Under the pieces are notes generated by a model. The model had not been told where the DNA came from. It saw only the letters and a program-made list of their open reading frames with translations, and did no database searches. A stretch of DNA of 64,000 nucleotides, taken from assembly GCA_030280995.1 (NCBI GenBank), contig JASXTE010000017.1, positions 6,213,001-6,277,000 of the forward strand, in the 5' to 3' direction. The stretch comes from Hemileia vastatrix. Its lineage: Eukaryota > Basidiomycota > Pucciniomycetes > Pucciniales > Zaghouaniaceae. The translations under genes and the position numbers were made by a program. This document shows positions 25,402 to 36,892 of the stretch, in pieces; position 1 is the stretch's first letter, and each line of letters begins with the position of its first letter.

Positions 25402-26336
25402 GCAGGTGATATCATTCTAATTGTGTTATTGGTAATTCCTTATGTTGACGGGAAGATGTATTAGCTAGATTTAGGCTTCATTGTCTGTGTATAGTATTTG
25501 TAAATCAGAGGAACACTTTGGAGAATTATTGGGTATAAAAGGAGGGGGTTTTTGGTTTTATTTTTTACATTATTTATCATTAAAGTTAAACCATATAACC
25601 ATAAAAATTACAATAAATTTCATTAGTACTTTTAAAGTCTTTGAATAATGTTTTAATTATATTCTCTATTTTTCTACCAAACATTAAATTGCAAACCAAT
25701 TATAATTAGTGAGATAAAATTACTAAGACCCTTACTTTGAGTTATATTTTGATACTCCTTGGATTATTACTACTGTATATATATAGGACTATTAAAGTCT
25801 TCCAGAAAAATCACTATTCAAGCTATTCACATCTCTGTACTTGAACTCATCCTGATAAGACTCATGGAAGAAATTAATGTTGTCATGATTACCTGTTATA
25901 CAGCACAAGGCTATTTGACTAATACTTTAGTTTATTAAATTGAAATATCAGATTTATTTATTAAAAATTTATGAAAGAATAAAAAATATTTAAAAACTCC
26001 ACAAATTCCCATACTTTTTTTATCTACCTAAAGTTTTATTAAATTTATTTCCATTCGGTGCAAGTTAAGAAGACTTGAGTAGTGGCTACTACACTCATAA
26101 CGCTTTTCTGAGTCTAATGTACCACCCTGTCAAAATTCCCACAAAAAATATGAAATAATCATAAGTTTTATTTTTTAGAGATTTAATTGCAATGTAACTT
26201 GACTAACTAAAAATTTTGAAAATGTATTTATGCTGAAAAGCTTTGAGACAAGGAAGCTGAAACATAAAGTAAATTTTCAAAAGTCTGTCTTCTTAAAGCC
26301 TCTGAGTGCGTTTCTAAACTTGTGAACTTATAATAA
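25402..26336. other. Spacer with a direct repeat shared with the Harbinger interior
   Basis: No gene is supportable. The segment 25860-26060 resembles 27640-27835 in the same orientation, sharing the ATGTT-TCATGATTACC, TTATTAAAAATTTATGAAA and CCCATACTTTTT landmarks. One copy lies outside the Harbinger element and one inside, which suggests an older dispersed repeat or a nested insertion. Confidence 0.6.
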
Positions 26337-26642
26337 GGGGTGTCAGTTCTGGCAAATCCGCACTTACAAATCCGCACTTAAATTTGACCAAATCTGCACT
26401 TAAATAAGTGCGGATTTCCAAAACACACTAGCCCCAATACTGGTGGATTTCAAAATGAAATAAGTCACTTATTTCACTCAAATCTGCACTTTCTCAACCA
26501 AAAGTGCTGATTTCACCATCAAGTCCCATTTCACAGATTTGTCAGCATCATCCCATTCATACGTAGCACTCCGCAGCATAACACTTCATAACTCAAAACA
26601 TTGTACATCACTTACATCTTCATATCATATCATATAAGAGTT

Positions 26643-27290
26643 ATGCCTTCCTCACTTTCAAATCGTGATAAATTAAATAAGGCAATGACTTTCATGGCTC
26701 TTGAACTGCTCTTGGACTCTGATTGCGATTCTGATTCTGATCTAGAAGAAGATTTTGTCTTTTTATCAAAAATGGCCACAAAACGTTACCTTCTTCCCAG
26801 AAAGCCTCAAGTACTTCATACCCTCAAGTACACCATCCAAACACTTCTTAAACTATCTACACCCAGTTTTAGACAGCTGTTCAGGACTTCTCAGGAATGT
26901 TTCATTAAATTGCTTGAGCTTATTCAGGATCATCCCATATTTCACAATAATTCTCAAAAAGAACAACAACATCCTTCAATTCAATTGGCCATCACACTAT
27001 GTCATTTGGGTTCAAATGGTAATGGAGCCGCTTTGAAACGTTTAGAAAATGTCTTTGATTTAGGGTATTTTTCAGTTAACACTTATACCAAACAATGTAT
27101 CACTGCCATCAACTACTTGTAATCTCAACTTCTCACCTGGCCAACAAAAGAAGAGCGACTTGAATCATCTCAGGTTATGCAAGCAGAGGGCTTCCCAGGA
27201 TGTATTGGTTTTGTTGATGGTACTGCTATTCCTTTGAGCCAGAAACCTGCTCAAGGTGGAAACAATTACTTTCACATTCTCGTCAAAAAT
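26643..27290 (+). pseudogene. Harbinger-type (HARBI1-like) transposase, N-terminal part
   Basis: The frame starts at ATG 26643 (MPSSLSNRDKLNK), has an acidic Asp/Ser stretch, a helical region typical of the Harbinger N-terminus (about 26850-27100), one in-frame TAA at 27120-27122, then GFPGCIGFVDGTAIPLSQ (about 27187-27240), which contains the first catalytic Asp of the DDE_Tnp_4 fold. The following GGNNYF marks the next conserved block, after which homology ends abruptly at a tandem repeat. The second Asp and the Glu are missing. Nothing else in this element supplies them. Confidence 0.85.
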
Positions 27291-27292
27291 TT

Positions 27293-27485
27293 TCACCAAA
27301 ATATTTACAAGTCAAAAAAATTCTATATCTGTTTTAAAAAATTGGCAATACTCTCCCCTGCATTTTTTTGAAGCAAGGGGTGGATATCACCAAAATTTTT
27401 TTAAGTCATCAATTTCACATGTCAGATTTGAAAATTTGGCGATACCCCCCCTGCATTTTATTGAAGTAAGTGGTGGAAGTCATCT
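27293..27485 (+). repeat. Imperfect dimer of about 95 bp that truncates the transposase
   Basis: The segment CACCAAAAT to GAAGCAAGGGGTGGATAT (27296-27388) is followed by a diverged second copy (27389-27484) with the same order of landmarks: CACCAAAA, AAGTCA, AAATTGGC or AAATTTGGC, CCCCTGCATTTT and TTGAAG. It begins exactly where transposase homology stops. Confidence 0.65.
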
Positions 27486-28496
27486 AAATTTAATATAATT
27501 ATGTAAATTATTAAATAAATATCTAATATATATCACTTTCCCTAGTTTAAAGTAATGACAATCCCTCAAGCCAAAATGCAGACCAAGTCTAGAAACAAAA
27601 GTTTGGGACTTTCCACAGGTATAGGCTAGAGGAACCCCATGAAACAAATAAATGTTATCATGATTACCATTTATACAAAACAAGGTCGTGGGCCCATTAC
27701 TTTAGTTGAGGAAATTGATACATAAAAAATATTTATTAAAAATTTATGAAAAAATATAAAATTTTCAATGACAACTCTAATCCCCATACTTTTTGGATCT
27801 AAATAAAGTTTTTTTAAATCAATTAAATTTAACTTCTTTCATTACCTTATTTATTCTTTGAATCAACTTATTACTGATTTGAAATGAGCAACCAAAATGT
27901 GTTAAATCTTGACAGGATTCCAAACCAGGAGGAGCTTTGGTCATTTGATGATTATCCTTAGAAGAATTCCAAATAGTTTTGATGATACCATTTCCCAAAC
28001 CAAAATCAATGATGCACCGGTGGTCTGGAAAATATAAACCATGTCATTTGATTTTAGCTGGAGATGGTATTGGTTGGCCAGTAATTGGTTTGATATATGA
28101 GAATATACCAAAAGTAGGAAAATTGGTGTCCTTGGTATTGGTGTGAATTTTATTGTGAAATCCAGAATGAGTGATAATAACATTAGAAAATAAAAGATAT
28201 TCGTGGCTGATATCTTCCCATTTGGAGTCACACCAATTTGGTATTCAAACTTTGGTTGCAAGTTCATGATTTTTTTCAAATGCTTTATTACAGTGCTTTT
28301 TGAGTCAAAGAGCATGAAAAGAGATAAAGGAAGGTAGAGTGTCCCATAAGCAAAAATCTTAATCTTTTTGAGCTTAAGTGATATTCTTGAGCAATGAATA
28401 TATGTCTATATAATTGAAATGCCTAGATAATAATCATATAAGAGTTTCAGAATCCTTATCCTCTAAATATGCAATATAAAAATGTGAAATAAGACA
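27486..28496. other. Harbinger interior without recognisable gene
   Basis: About 1 kb with minus-strand ORFs of 67 codons (27480-27683) and 124 codons (27941-28315). Neither shows a domain I know. The first, with NGNHDNIYLFHGVPLAY, has balanced composition and may be a remnant of something real. The other is hydrophobic and probably spurious. Confidence 0.35.
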
Positions 28497-28850
28497 AGTG
28501 AAATTTGGAAAAAAGGCTCAACTTCAAAGGTCAAAATCTCAGCAACCACTGAGCCTAATTCAAACCTGTTTTAGGGAAATGAAAGATATGCTTTAGTAGA
28601 ATCTTCAGTTAAAGGACATGTGATTTAAATAAACCTAACCCTAATTTGTTACATAAAAAAATGAAATAAAAATTTAAATTGGGAAAAAAAAGGCTCAACT
28701 TTAACGGTCAATATCTCAGCAACCACTGAATCAAATTCAAATCTGTTTGTGGGAAATGAAAGGTAGCCTTCAGGAGAATCTTTAGTTAAAAGAACATTAG
28801 ATTTGAATAAATCTAACCCTAATTCTGGTTCTGATTTTCAAAATTTTACA
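28497..28850 (+). repeat. Direct duplication of about 180 bp with telomere-like CTAACCCTAA
   Basis: Two copies (about 28497-28650 and 28679-28835) share GGCTCAACTT, CTCAGCAACCACTGA and GGGAAATGAAAG, and each ends in AAATAAA-CTAACCCTAAT. The terminal motif is about one and a half TTAGGG units read on the other strand, probably coincidental. Confidence 0.75.
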
Positions 28851-29853
28851 AAAACTTGAAAAGTGGTAATGAAGATGAGATCAAAAGGAGTTTTATAAGT
28901 TCACTGTTATCCAGATAAGAGTCATACATATATTTAAGTATGAACTTTTCATAAAAGGAATGAGATATTATATAGGCATGAAAAAAAGGAGATGAAACTT
29001 ACCTTGATTGAAAAGTAGGAAAAATAGAGTGAGAAAGATTGATGTTGGAATTGTGGGGAAATTGAATATGGAGTAAGTGAAATGCATAAAGAATGTGCAA
29101 TGTATGTGTTTCAATGAAATGGAGCCAAAAAACAGTGAAATAAGGGAAAGGGGGGATAATGACCATGCCAAGGAGGGATGAAGAGTAGGGTGATGGAGCT
29201 AAAAAATAAAGTAAAGAGGGAGAGAAAAAAAAGGTTAATTATACCATTGAAATCCAAAATAACCACTTACAAAAAAAATTTAGATAAAAAAAATAAAATA
29301 AACAGAAAAAAACAAAAAAAATTATAATTAGTAATCAAAAAATCAAAAAAAAGAATAAAGTGACTTACCTGGAGAGATGAGATGACAAAATGAATGAAAC
29401 CAAATTGTTTGAGGGATGTTGGAGGAGAATAGGAAAAGGATATGAGGGATGAATGAAAAAAAAAATCACTGACAAAATATGTGATTTCAGAAAATATGCG
29501 ATTTCATGTTGAGCTGGTGAAAGAAAACCAATGAGCCATCCAAAAAAAAAATTTCACCGTAAATTCCAAAAAAAAATGAATATGCAACAAACCAAAATAC
29601 CAACCCAAGTGAATGAAGTACACAAAGAGGACATTTGGAGAGTACAAAATGGTATGGGAAAGAAATGGATGATGTGGCCAACATGTGGTTTTGAAAAAAA
29701 AATCATGAAAAAGTGCTGATTTGAGGTCAGAACTGACACCCATTTTTGAAATAAGTGACTTTTTTGCAAAATTTAAGTGCTGATTTGTAAGTGCTGATTT
29801 GGTTTGAAATCCGCACTTAAGTTAAGTGCGGATTTGCCAGAACTGACACCCCC

Positions 29854-31089
29854 TAATTAATGATTTATATGATAGGTAAGAGAGTGAAGCTCTTAAAATG
29901 ACTTCCCTGTCCATTTAAAAGAATTAAACTGTTTCATATGTAGAGAATATTTGATTTTCCAGGATGATAACTCATCCAGGTTTCATAAAATTAGATATTC
30001 TGATTCTATAGTATACCACAGTAATCCAAAAGTGAAACCAAGTTTGGAAGTACACAAATGATTAATAACCCCCCTATTTCTAGTAAATAAAATAGCTTGT
30101 AAATAATTAGTTTGAGGGACTTTAACTTGGTCTACAGAATAGTTTAACTTCACTTCAAATTCTGCTAAGAATGTATTAGCCTTGACTTCTTGGCTAGGGT
30201 TGAAACACTTAGTGTTAGATGTCCTTTGAAAAAGTGTTTTTCCTCAACTTGAAAACACTTGAAATTTGTGTCTGGAAACTTCTATTAGGAATTTTTTTTC
30301 ATAAAAAAATGTGGTGGGGTCATAGAGATGTGTGATGGGTGAAATAAAAGATTCTAGCTAGCCATTTTTTCTGGGTGGACTTTTTTTCAAAGAGTAAGGA
30401 GTTATGTGGATATTGGGGTGAAAATGATTTTAAGTAAAGGGGGCCTAGGGGATGGATATTTGGGAAGTGAAGGTAGTGAATGGATGGGGGGGCTAAAAGC
30501 CTGGAAGGAGAGTGTGAAAGGCGATAATTCAACCAGGCTAAGAAGGAATAAAAATTAGGATGATAGAGAAAAAAAATAGCTTTTAAAAAAATTAAAAAAT
30601 TACTTGCAAAAAAACATGATACAAAGTAGAAAAAAAATAGCAAAAATAAAAATTAAAAGGAAAAAAATGACTTACCAGAAGAGATTAGTTGAGGAAACAA
30701 TTAAATTAATATTAGATGAGGGATGCAATTAGGCGATGAGGGAACCAGAAATTCTTGACCAAATGAGAAGGGGGGGTTTTGATAGAAAATTTTTTTATGT
30801 TTTTACCACCAAAATTAAGGGGCCTAAAGTGAAGAGTGATGTAATGATGGAATTCACAATTATATGTCATGCGACTTGCTCACAAATCAACCCTAAATTT
30901 GATGAATTTGGGATCAGGAATTAGGAATGGAAATTGAGGTATAAGACTTGGGATAATGCATTATTGTGGTTTCCTTATCCACTATCCCAATAGCTAGTGG
31001 AAAATAATCTTCCACAATTAATAATGTGTGATCTGGTGAAGAAATATTCCTGATCCCTATTTGAGTATCCCTTAATGTTGATACCCCCT
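29854..31089. other. Spacer between Harbinger and Copia
   Basis: No gene is supportable. A purine-rich block at 30380-30720 resembles 29160-29410 inside the Harbinger element, including minus-strand donor-like sequences (GTAAGTCA at about 29363 and 30670). The minus-strand ORF at 30320-30643 is hydrophobic and likely a translation artefact of purine-rich DNA. Confidence 0.45.
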
Positions 31090-31094
31090 ATTAT

Positions 31095-31836
31095 TGTTAG
31101 ACCAAGGTGGTATAAGCAGACTGTCTCATATACTTTCACAAAATTCAACCAGGCCTTACCTACGTTAATCTATTATTACTTGACCAAATCATACCCTACA
31201 TGGTTGTAACATGATCATTCCAGGCCAGATGATAGTTATTCTAAATATGCACTCAAAAAACCTAATGACCATGCATTTTTCTAAAATTACTTTTATAAAA
31301 GATAACTTTTCTTCTCACCTGATTCTCAGTTTTCTTACAATATATTTTCATTACTAATATTATTATCCTTAACTCTTCCTAAAAAAGTTGTGTACTGAGA
31401 ACAGGTATGTACTTTCATAGTTACTTGTTTAACTATTACTACTCATGTATATGTATTAGGTGTTCCCTTTATATTTCTCATCTATATTGCTCAAGTACTA
31501 AAAAGACTGTGTTGTCTTGAAAAAAGTGATTGGTGTAATTATTTTACTTACAATATTGTTAAATTACTAATATTATTATCCTTAAATCTTCCTAACAATA
31601 TTTTGCACTGAGGACAGGTGTACCCTTTCTATTGCTCATCTATATTTCTCAATTACTAACAAGATTTTTTTTCTTGACAAAGGTGATTGGTGTAATTAGT
31701 TTACTTACAATATATTTACATTACTAATAACATTATCCTTAACTCTTCCTAAAAATACTGTGTACTGAGAACAGGTGTGCCATTTCTTTTGCTCATCTAT
31801 ATTTCTTAAGTACTAACAAGACTGTGTCATCTTGAC
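31095..31836 (+). mobile_element. Copia 5' LTR with tandem internal expansion
   Basis: It matches the 3' LTR at 35933-36399 from TGTTA-AC-AGGGTGGTATAAGCAGACTGT through CTATAAAAGA (TATA-like, about 31297) onward, but the last part, beginning CTTACAATAT, is present three times (31334, 31547 and 31704) against once in the 3' LTR. This makes the 5' LTR about 740 bp against 467 bp. The exact right edge is uncertain because the last copy ends differently from the 3' LTR. Confidence 0.85.
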
Positions 31837-31886
31837 ACCAACTCATTAAGCTACTAATAAATCACTAAATTAATATGGAGTAAAAA

Positions 31887-32640
31887 ATGAAGAACTTTAA
31901 ACAGTCAATGGAAATTTCAAATAACCCAATCCTGAGAAAAAACAACTATGACTCATGGTCTATATATATCAAATTTCTATGACAAGAAGCAGATCTATGG
32001 GAACATATCGAGATCAAAGTACTACAAGAGCCTACCAGGACTAAACAGAAACTTGCAATTAAAGCCTACTGCCTAATTTTAAGGCACCTCAACCAACAAA
32101 ACATGTTGTCACTACATGATAACACTGCGCTTGAAAATGATATGTATAACACTTGGCTCAAACTTGAGAAAAATCATGCAGGCAACAGAAAATTCCAATG
32201 AGCTAAAGCTATGAAGACAATGGAGAACTTCAGATACAATGGAAAGCTCAAACATTTCATTTTCAATGCACAAAGTGTTCTAAGAGCATATAAAGCTGCT
32301 GCACTGAACCATGATAATGACACTATTGCAATTAATATTAGCAACAAACTACCCTTGAAATTTAATTTAACCTCAATTAATATACTCTCTTCCACCATTG
32401 AAATTACAGCCAGCTATGTTCTTTCATTTCTTTAGCAAGCACAAGAGCTAGCCATACTACAAGACACTGAACCTGAGGAGCATACTCTAGTGGCATCCTT
32501 AAACAAATCAGATGAAAAGAAAACAAATTAAAGATAAGATAAGAACTTCATCCATAAGAAACATACTCACTGTAAAAAAACTGGCCACAAGTAAAGGGAC
32601 TTTTGGGATGAAGTAGGCAAACCTGATTGAGCAATCTAAC
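31887..32640 (+). pseudogene. Copia gag
   Basis: From ATG 31887 the translation has the Copia gag pattern NYDSWSIYIKF (about 31945), a helical region and a decayed zinc knuckle near 32570 (THCKKTGHK, with the last Cys lost). Several in-frame stops interrupt it. Confidence 0.75.
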
Positions 32641-32660
32641 ATGCTAGATTTCCCAAAAAT

Positions 32661-33832
32661 ATGGGCCAGGAGGATAACACAACCAAGGCTGCAATGATGG
32701 CACCAACCCAGTATCTGGATCACTCAAGCCTCACTAAAAAAATCACTCAGCTAATTCTTGACTCAGGTGCCACTTCAACAATGATTAGAGACCAAGAGAT
32801 TTTTCATATGTACAAAAATCACAATGCCAATATTGAAACAGGAAATAAAGGTGTGAAGGGAACAGAGGAAGGAGATGTATTTTATGAGGAGGGAAAGTAT
32901 TTGATAAAAATAAATTCTTTACATGTACCTAAATTACTGTATAATCTTATTTTTGCAAGTGACGTTGGTGCAGTTTGTTTCAAATAAATTACTCAAAATC
33001 TCCAGAAAAATGTAGTATTGAAAAAGATGATATCAAATTCACATGAAACATAGTCAATAACCTATGTGAAATGAATGCTAGACTATCAAATATAAGTTAA
33101 AGTACATATATCAGCTCTACAATGCTATGGTACAACCAACTTGGACACCCCAGCTCAAAATACTTAAACACAAATGTCAAGGTACCACTTAATAATGATG
33201 GCTTCTTTCGCAAAGTATGTGAAATTTTAAAGAATACTAAATTAACTTTCTCTAGTCAACTACCAATTCTAAAAGCACCTCTGGAAGTTGTACACTCTGA
33301 TCTTAGTGGAAGAATTTCACCACCTACTCTAAATGGATACAAATATTATATCAAATTTATAAATGGTCTCACCTCAATAAAAGCAATATACCCATTGAGA
33401 AATAAATCAGAAGCCATAGAAAAATTTAAAATATTTAAGCAACAATAAAAAAACTTCTCTCAAAAACATACAAAAACTCTAGTTACCAATGGTGGTTTTG
33501 AGTACTTTTCACATGAATTCAAAACCCTTCTTGAAAAAGAAGGTATTGAACACCAAAAAATGGCTCCAAACACACCTGAAAAGAACCCAGTAAGTGAACA
33601 AGGAAACTGCACAATTACAGAAAGAGCCTGTGCTATCCTATTTCAAACTGGTCTACTATTGCACTTCTGGGGAGAAGCAGTATGTAATGCAGTATACCTT
33701 GAAAACCATACAGCAACTAAAGCAACACAAATGAAAACACCACTTGAATCATGGACAGATAAGACACCTGACACAAAACACCTGTGTCCAATAGGCTGTG
33801 AAGAATATGATCAGATCCCTAAAATACTTTGA
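32661..33832 (+). pseudogene. Copia protease, GAG-pre-integrase and integrase
   Basis: The open segment 32661-32987 carries the aspartic protease active site LILDSGATSTMI (about 32755). The segment from 33122 has the pre-integrase motif LWYNQLGHPSS. The integrase core follows in shifting frames: VVHSDLSGRISPPT with the first Asp (about 33290), then VTNGGFEYFSHEF (about 33485), where the family's second acidic residue appears to be Asn. The C-terminal part continues to 33832 (RACAILFQTGLLLHFWGEAV). Stops and frame changes are present throughout. Confidence 0.85.
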
Positions 33833-34359
33833 AAAGGAAAATTTCAACCTACCAGAAAAAAACTTATTCTTCTAGGATACACTGAAGGAAACAAGAATTA
33901 CCATCTGCTCAATCTGAAAACTAAGAGAATCATAATAACTCATAACACCAAATTCAATGAAAATGATTTTCTTTAAAAAAATACTGAATCTGCTTCCACA
34001 ACAATATTCCAAATCTTATCAATTGAACCAATAATAATTAGCACTCTAAGAAAAGAATACTTCATGCTCTAGAATATCCTGACATCTCAAAGATGAAAAT
34101 AAAGGATCCGAAAAATGTCCAAGAATACTCACACTTTTAATTCAACCACCACCAAAAGAAAAAGAAACTCCAACAATCACACATAAAGGACCAGTACTAA
34201 GATAACACACCAGGGATACAATAAATGAACTAAAAGTTGAGAATAACACAATTTTGAATTTTATTGAACAAAAAAAAGTAGACCCCAAAAATTACAAAAG
34301 AAAAATTAAATTCAATGAATCAATAAAATGCAAATAGGAAATTAATGAAGAACTACATT

Positions 34360-35854
34360 CACTTTTAAATAAAAAGGTCTGGTCACTATTTGAAATACCA
34401 AAACAGCTAAAAACACTCCCAACTCAATGGGTGTTAAAAACTAAATATATGAAAAATGGAAACTTGAAAAAATATATAGCAATATTTGTTGTAAAATTCT
34501 ATCTAAAAAAACCTGGCATTGACTATACCAAAACATTCTCACCAACTGGTAGGATAAAAACACTCCAAATCTTACTGTCACTAGCTGCTATTAAAAATCT
34601 TGAAGTATATAAACTGGATGTGAAAGCTGCTTTTCTAAACAGTCTGCTATTAGAAGAAGTTTACATTAAAACACCAGAATGATTCACCTCATGGTGTACT
34701 AAAAATATAATTCTGTCCAAAAATGAATTAGCACCGCTCAATTCTGACAAACTACATCTAAAACTTGAAAAAGCCTTGTATGGTCGGAAACAAGCCCCAA
34801 GAGGGTGGTACTTAGAGGTAGCTTGTTGGTTTAAAAATCAAAAATTCACAGTCAATGATTCATACCCATGACTATTTTTCAGAGAAGAAAAACACAAAAA
34901 CCATTATATGTGTTTGTCTGGGACGATGACATTGCTATAGTTGGAGAAGGTACCTGAATTTTCTACAATGAAATATCAAATGAATAAAAAGTTCACGATT
35001 TAAATCGAGCAAAATTTCTTTTGAGAATACAAATATTTTTCCAGCCAGCCCACTCAATACAACTCCATCAACACCAATATGTTTTCAATTTTCTTGAAAC
35101 TCATGGAATGACACATTGCAGACTGAAAAACACACTGCTTCAATCAAATTTTCAACTAGAAATTTCCACAGATAATAAGCATCACACTCTAGTAAACTCT
35201 GGTAATGACTATTGCATCATTATTGGAAGTTTTGGATACTTATCACAATGCACTAAACCTGACATCAGACATGCAGTAAATTACCTCTCATAATTCTTAA
35301 AAAAACCTGGTCTACAACATTGATGAGCTGCAATGCAAGTATTAGGCTATCTACAAGGAGCTAAAAGTCATGAATTCATATACAAGAACTCAAAAACAAC
35401 CATTTTCACACCAAAAACTATGTATATTGTCAAACCAGTAGGCTATAATGATGCAGACTGGAAGAGGTCTTCAATAATAAGAAGATCCACAAGTGGTTAT
35501 TTCTTCCTACTAGAAGGCACTGAAATCTGCTGGAGAAGTAGGAAGCAAAAAGTTGTGTCACTTTCTTCAACAGAGTAAAAAGTTAGAGGGTACCTTGACA
35601 CTGGTAAAGAAGGCTTCTGTATTAGAAAAATCATGAATGATCTAGGCTAAATGCAAAATCAAGGTACTATCCTGTATGGTGATAATCAAGGAGAAATAGC
35701 AATGTCTAAAAATACCATTTCACACAAGTGCACAAAACAGGTTGAAGTCCACTTCAACTGGATTCAAGAAAAAATTGACAGAAACAACCTTAATCTTATC
35801 TACTTTCAAACAGATGAAATGAAAGCTGATATCATGACAAAATCCATAGATTGA
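34360..35854 (+). pseudogene. Copia reverse transcriptase and RNase H
   Basis: RT blocks: KVWSLFEIPK (about 34375), GIDYTKTFSPTGRI (about 34520), LDVKAAFLNS (about 34615, containing the first catalytic Asp) and KALYGRKQAPRGWY (about 34770). The YVDD region near 34920 is frame-shifted. RNase H blocks: YNDADWKRSS (about 35445), RRSTSGYFFLL, KQKVVSLSSTE (about 35545, stop directly after) and ILYGDNQGEIAMSKN (about 35670). It ends with MKADIMTKSID (about 35850), the usual Copia C-terminus. The locus is clearly dead. Confidence 0.88.
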
Positions 35855-35932
35855 CCTAAATATGAATACTTCAGGATTGGTGTGTGTCTTAAAACATGTA
35901 CAAATTCAATTAACACAGGTAATAATAGGAGG

Positions 35933-36399
35933 TGTTACACTAGGGTGGTATAAGCAGACTGTATCATATGCTCTTGCAAAAAGTCAACCAGGCCTTACAT
36001 ATGTTAATCTACTTTTTACTTGACCAACTATTATATTTGTTTATCTCAGACAAATTCATGCCCTACACAGTTGTAACCTGATAAATCTAGTCCAAATGAT
36101 AGTTATTCTAAATATGCATTTAAAAACCCTAATCACCATGCATTTGTCTAAAATTACTGCTATAAAAGACAACTTGTCTTCTCACCTGATCCTCAGTTTA
36201 CTTACAATATTATTACATTACTAATATTATTATCCTTAACTCTTCCTAAAAATATTGTGTACTGAAGAAAGGTATGTACTTTCATTGTTACTTATTTAAC
36301 TATTACTATTTATGTATATGTATTAGGTGTGCCCTTTCTATTGCTCATCTATACTGCTCAATTAATAACAAGACTGTGTTGTCTTGAAAAAGTCTAACA
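35933..36399 (+). mobile_element. Copia 3' LTR
   Basis: Begins TGTTACAC after a short purine tract (ATAGGAGG, likely polypurine tract) and ends CTAACA, 467 bp. It has a single copy of the segment that is triplicated in the 5' LTR and a TATA-like CTATAAAAGA near 36170. Confidence 0.9.
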
Positions 36400-36632
36400 A
36401 TTATATGTGTAACATTATATCTTTTTAGAATTATTAAACTTTTGTTCTCAGAAAAATACTGTCCTTCAAGTAGACACTTTTGGCATTCTCTGTGATATCT
36501 TCAGTTTTATGGGAGCCAATATTTACAAACCAAGGCTTCTAAAAGAGCTCATATCACACAAGGAACATAAGTTTCCATCTGAATGATGTTATGCTACTGA
36601 GAAATAGACTTTTTATAATTGATTCAAGATAT

Positions 36633-36892
36633 CACCACACAATATGGGGGGCGGACTTGCTAGCAAGTCCGCAACCTTGGACCCAAACTCACCATAGATT
36701 GAACACACATTGAGCTATTGATAAAGGAGCCATACAATCAGGAAGAACACCACTCAGAAGAACAGTTTTAGGTGGGTGTTCAAGTAGAGTTCAGTATGGG
36801 TTCAGTGTGAGTTCAGTCTGAGTTCCATCTGAGTTCCATCTGAGTTCAGGTTGAGGACTTGCTAGCAAGTCCACCCCCTATATTGCGTAGTG
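36633..36892. mobile_element. CACTA-type miniature inverted-repeat element, 260 bp
   Basis: The two ends are inverted repeats of about 38 bp beginning CACCACACAATATGG (left) and CACTACGCAATATAG (right, complement) and both including the palindrome GGACTTGCTAGCAAGTCC. TAT flanks both sides (36630-36632 and 36893-36895). A CACTA-like terminus with a 3-bp target duplication fits the CACTA/EnSpm superfamily. The interior has five or so imperfect copies of GAGTTCAGTCT/GAGTTCCATCT. There is no coding capacity, so it would depend on a transposase such as the Tnp2-type ones in this window, although a match of termini is not shown. Confidence 0.85.

Larger units (their letters stand above)
26337..29853 (+). 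mobile_element. PIF/Harbinger-type DNA transposon with TAA target duplication
   Basis: Both ends carry an inverted repeat beginning GGGGTGTCAGTTCTGGCAAA and continuing TCCGCACTTA, with subterminal AAGTGCGGATTT and AAGTGCTGATTT motifs. The element is flanked by TAA on both sides (26334-26336 and 29854-29856), which is the family's expected 3-bp target site. The right end has one extra G/C in the terminal run. Inside are a broken DDE_4-type transposase and several nested repeats. The interior after 27300 does not encode the rest of the transposase that I can see, so this copy is non-autonomous. Confidence 0.88.
31095..36399 (+). mobile_element. Full-length Ty1/Copia retrotransposon with ATTAT target duplication
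   Basis: The 5' LTR starts TGTTAG at 31095 and the 3' LTR ends CTAACA at 36399. The flanks are ATTAT on both sides (31090-31094 and 36400-36404), a perfect 5-bp target duplication, so both ends are original. The gene order protease, integrase, RT, RNase H is that of Ty1/Copia. All coding parts carry stops and frame changes, so the element is dead. Confidence 0.93.

Noticed and set aside
25016..25464. Hydrophobic ORFs as membrane proteins
   Set aside because: They lie largely inside the solo LTR of Gypsy-3 and are not open in the homologous LTR at 15.2-16.3 kb.
28640..28830. Interstitial telomere sequence
   Set aside because: Only about 1.5 units of CTAACCCTAA at the same place in two copies of a duplication; too short to distinguish from chance.
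29487..29769. Three overlapping minus-strand ORFs near the Harbinger right end
   Set aside because: All are Phe/Leu/His-rich shadows of purine-rich repeat DNA, with no motif.
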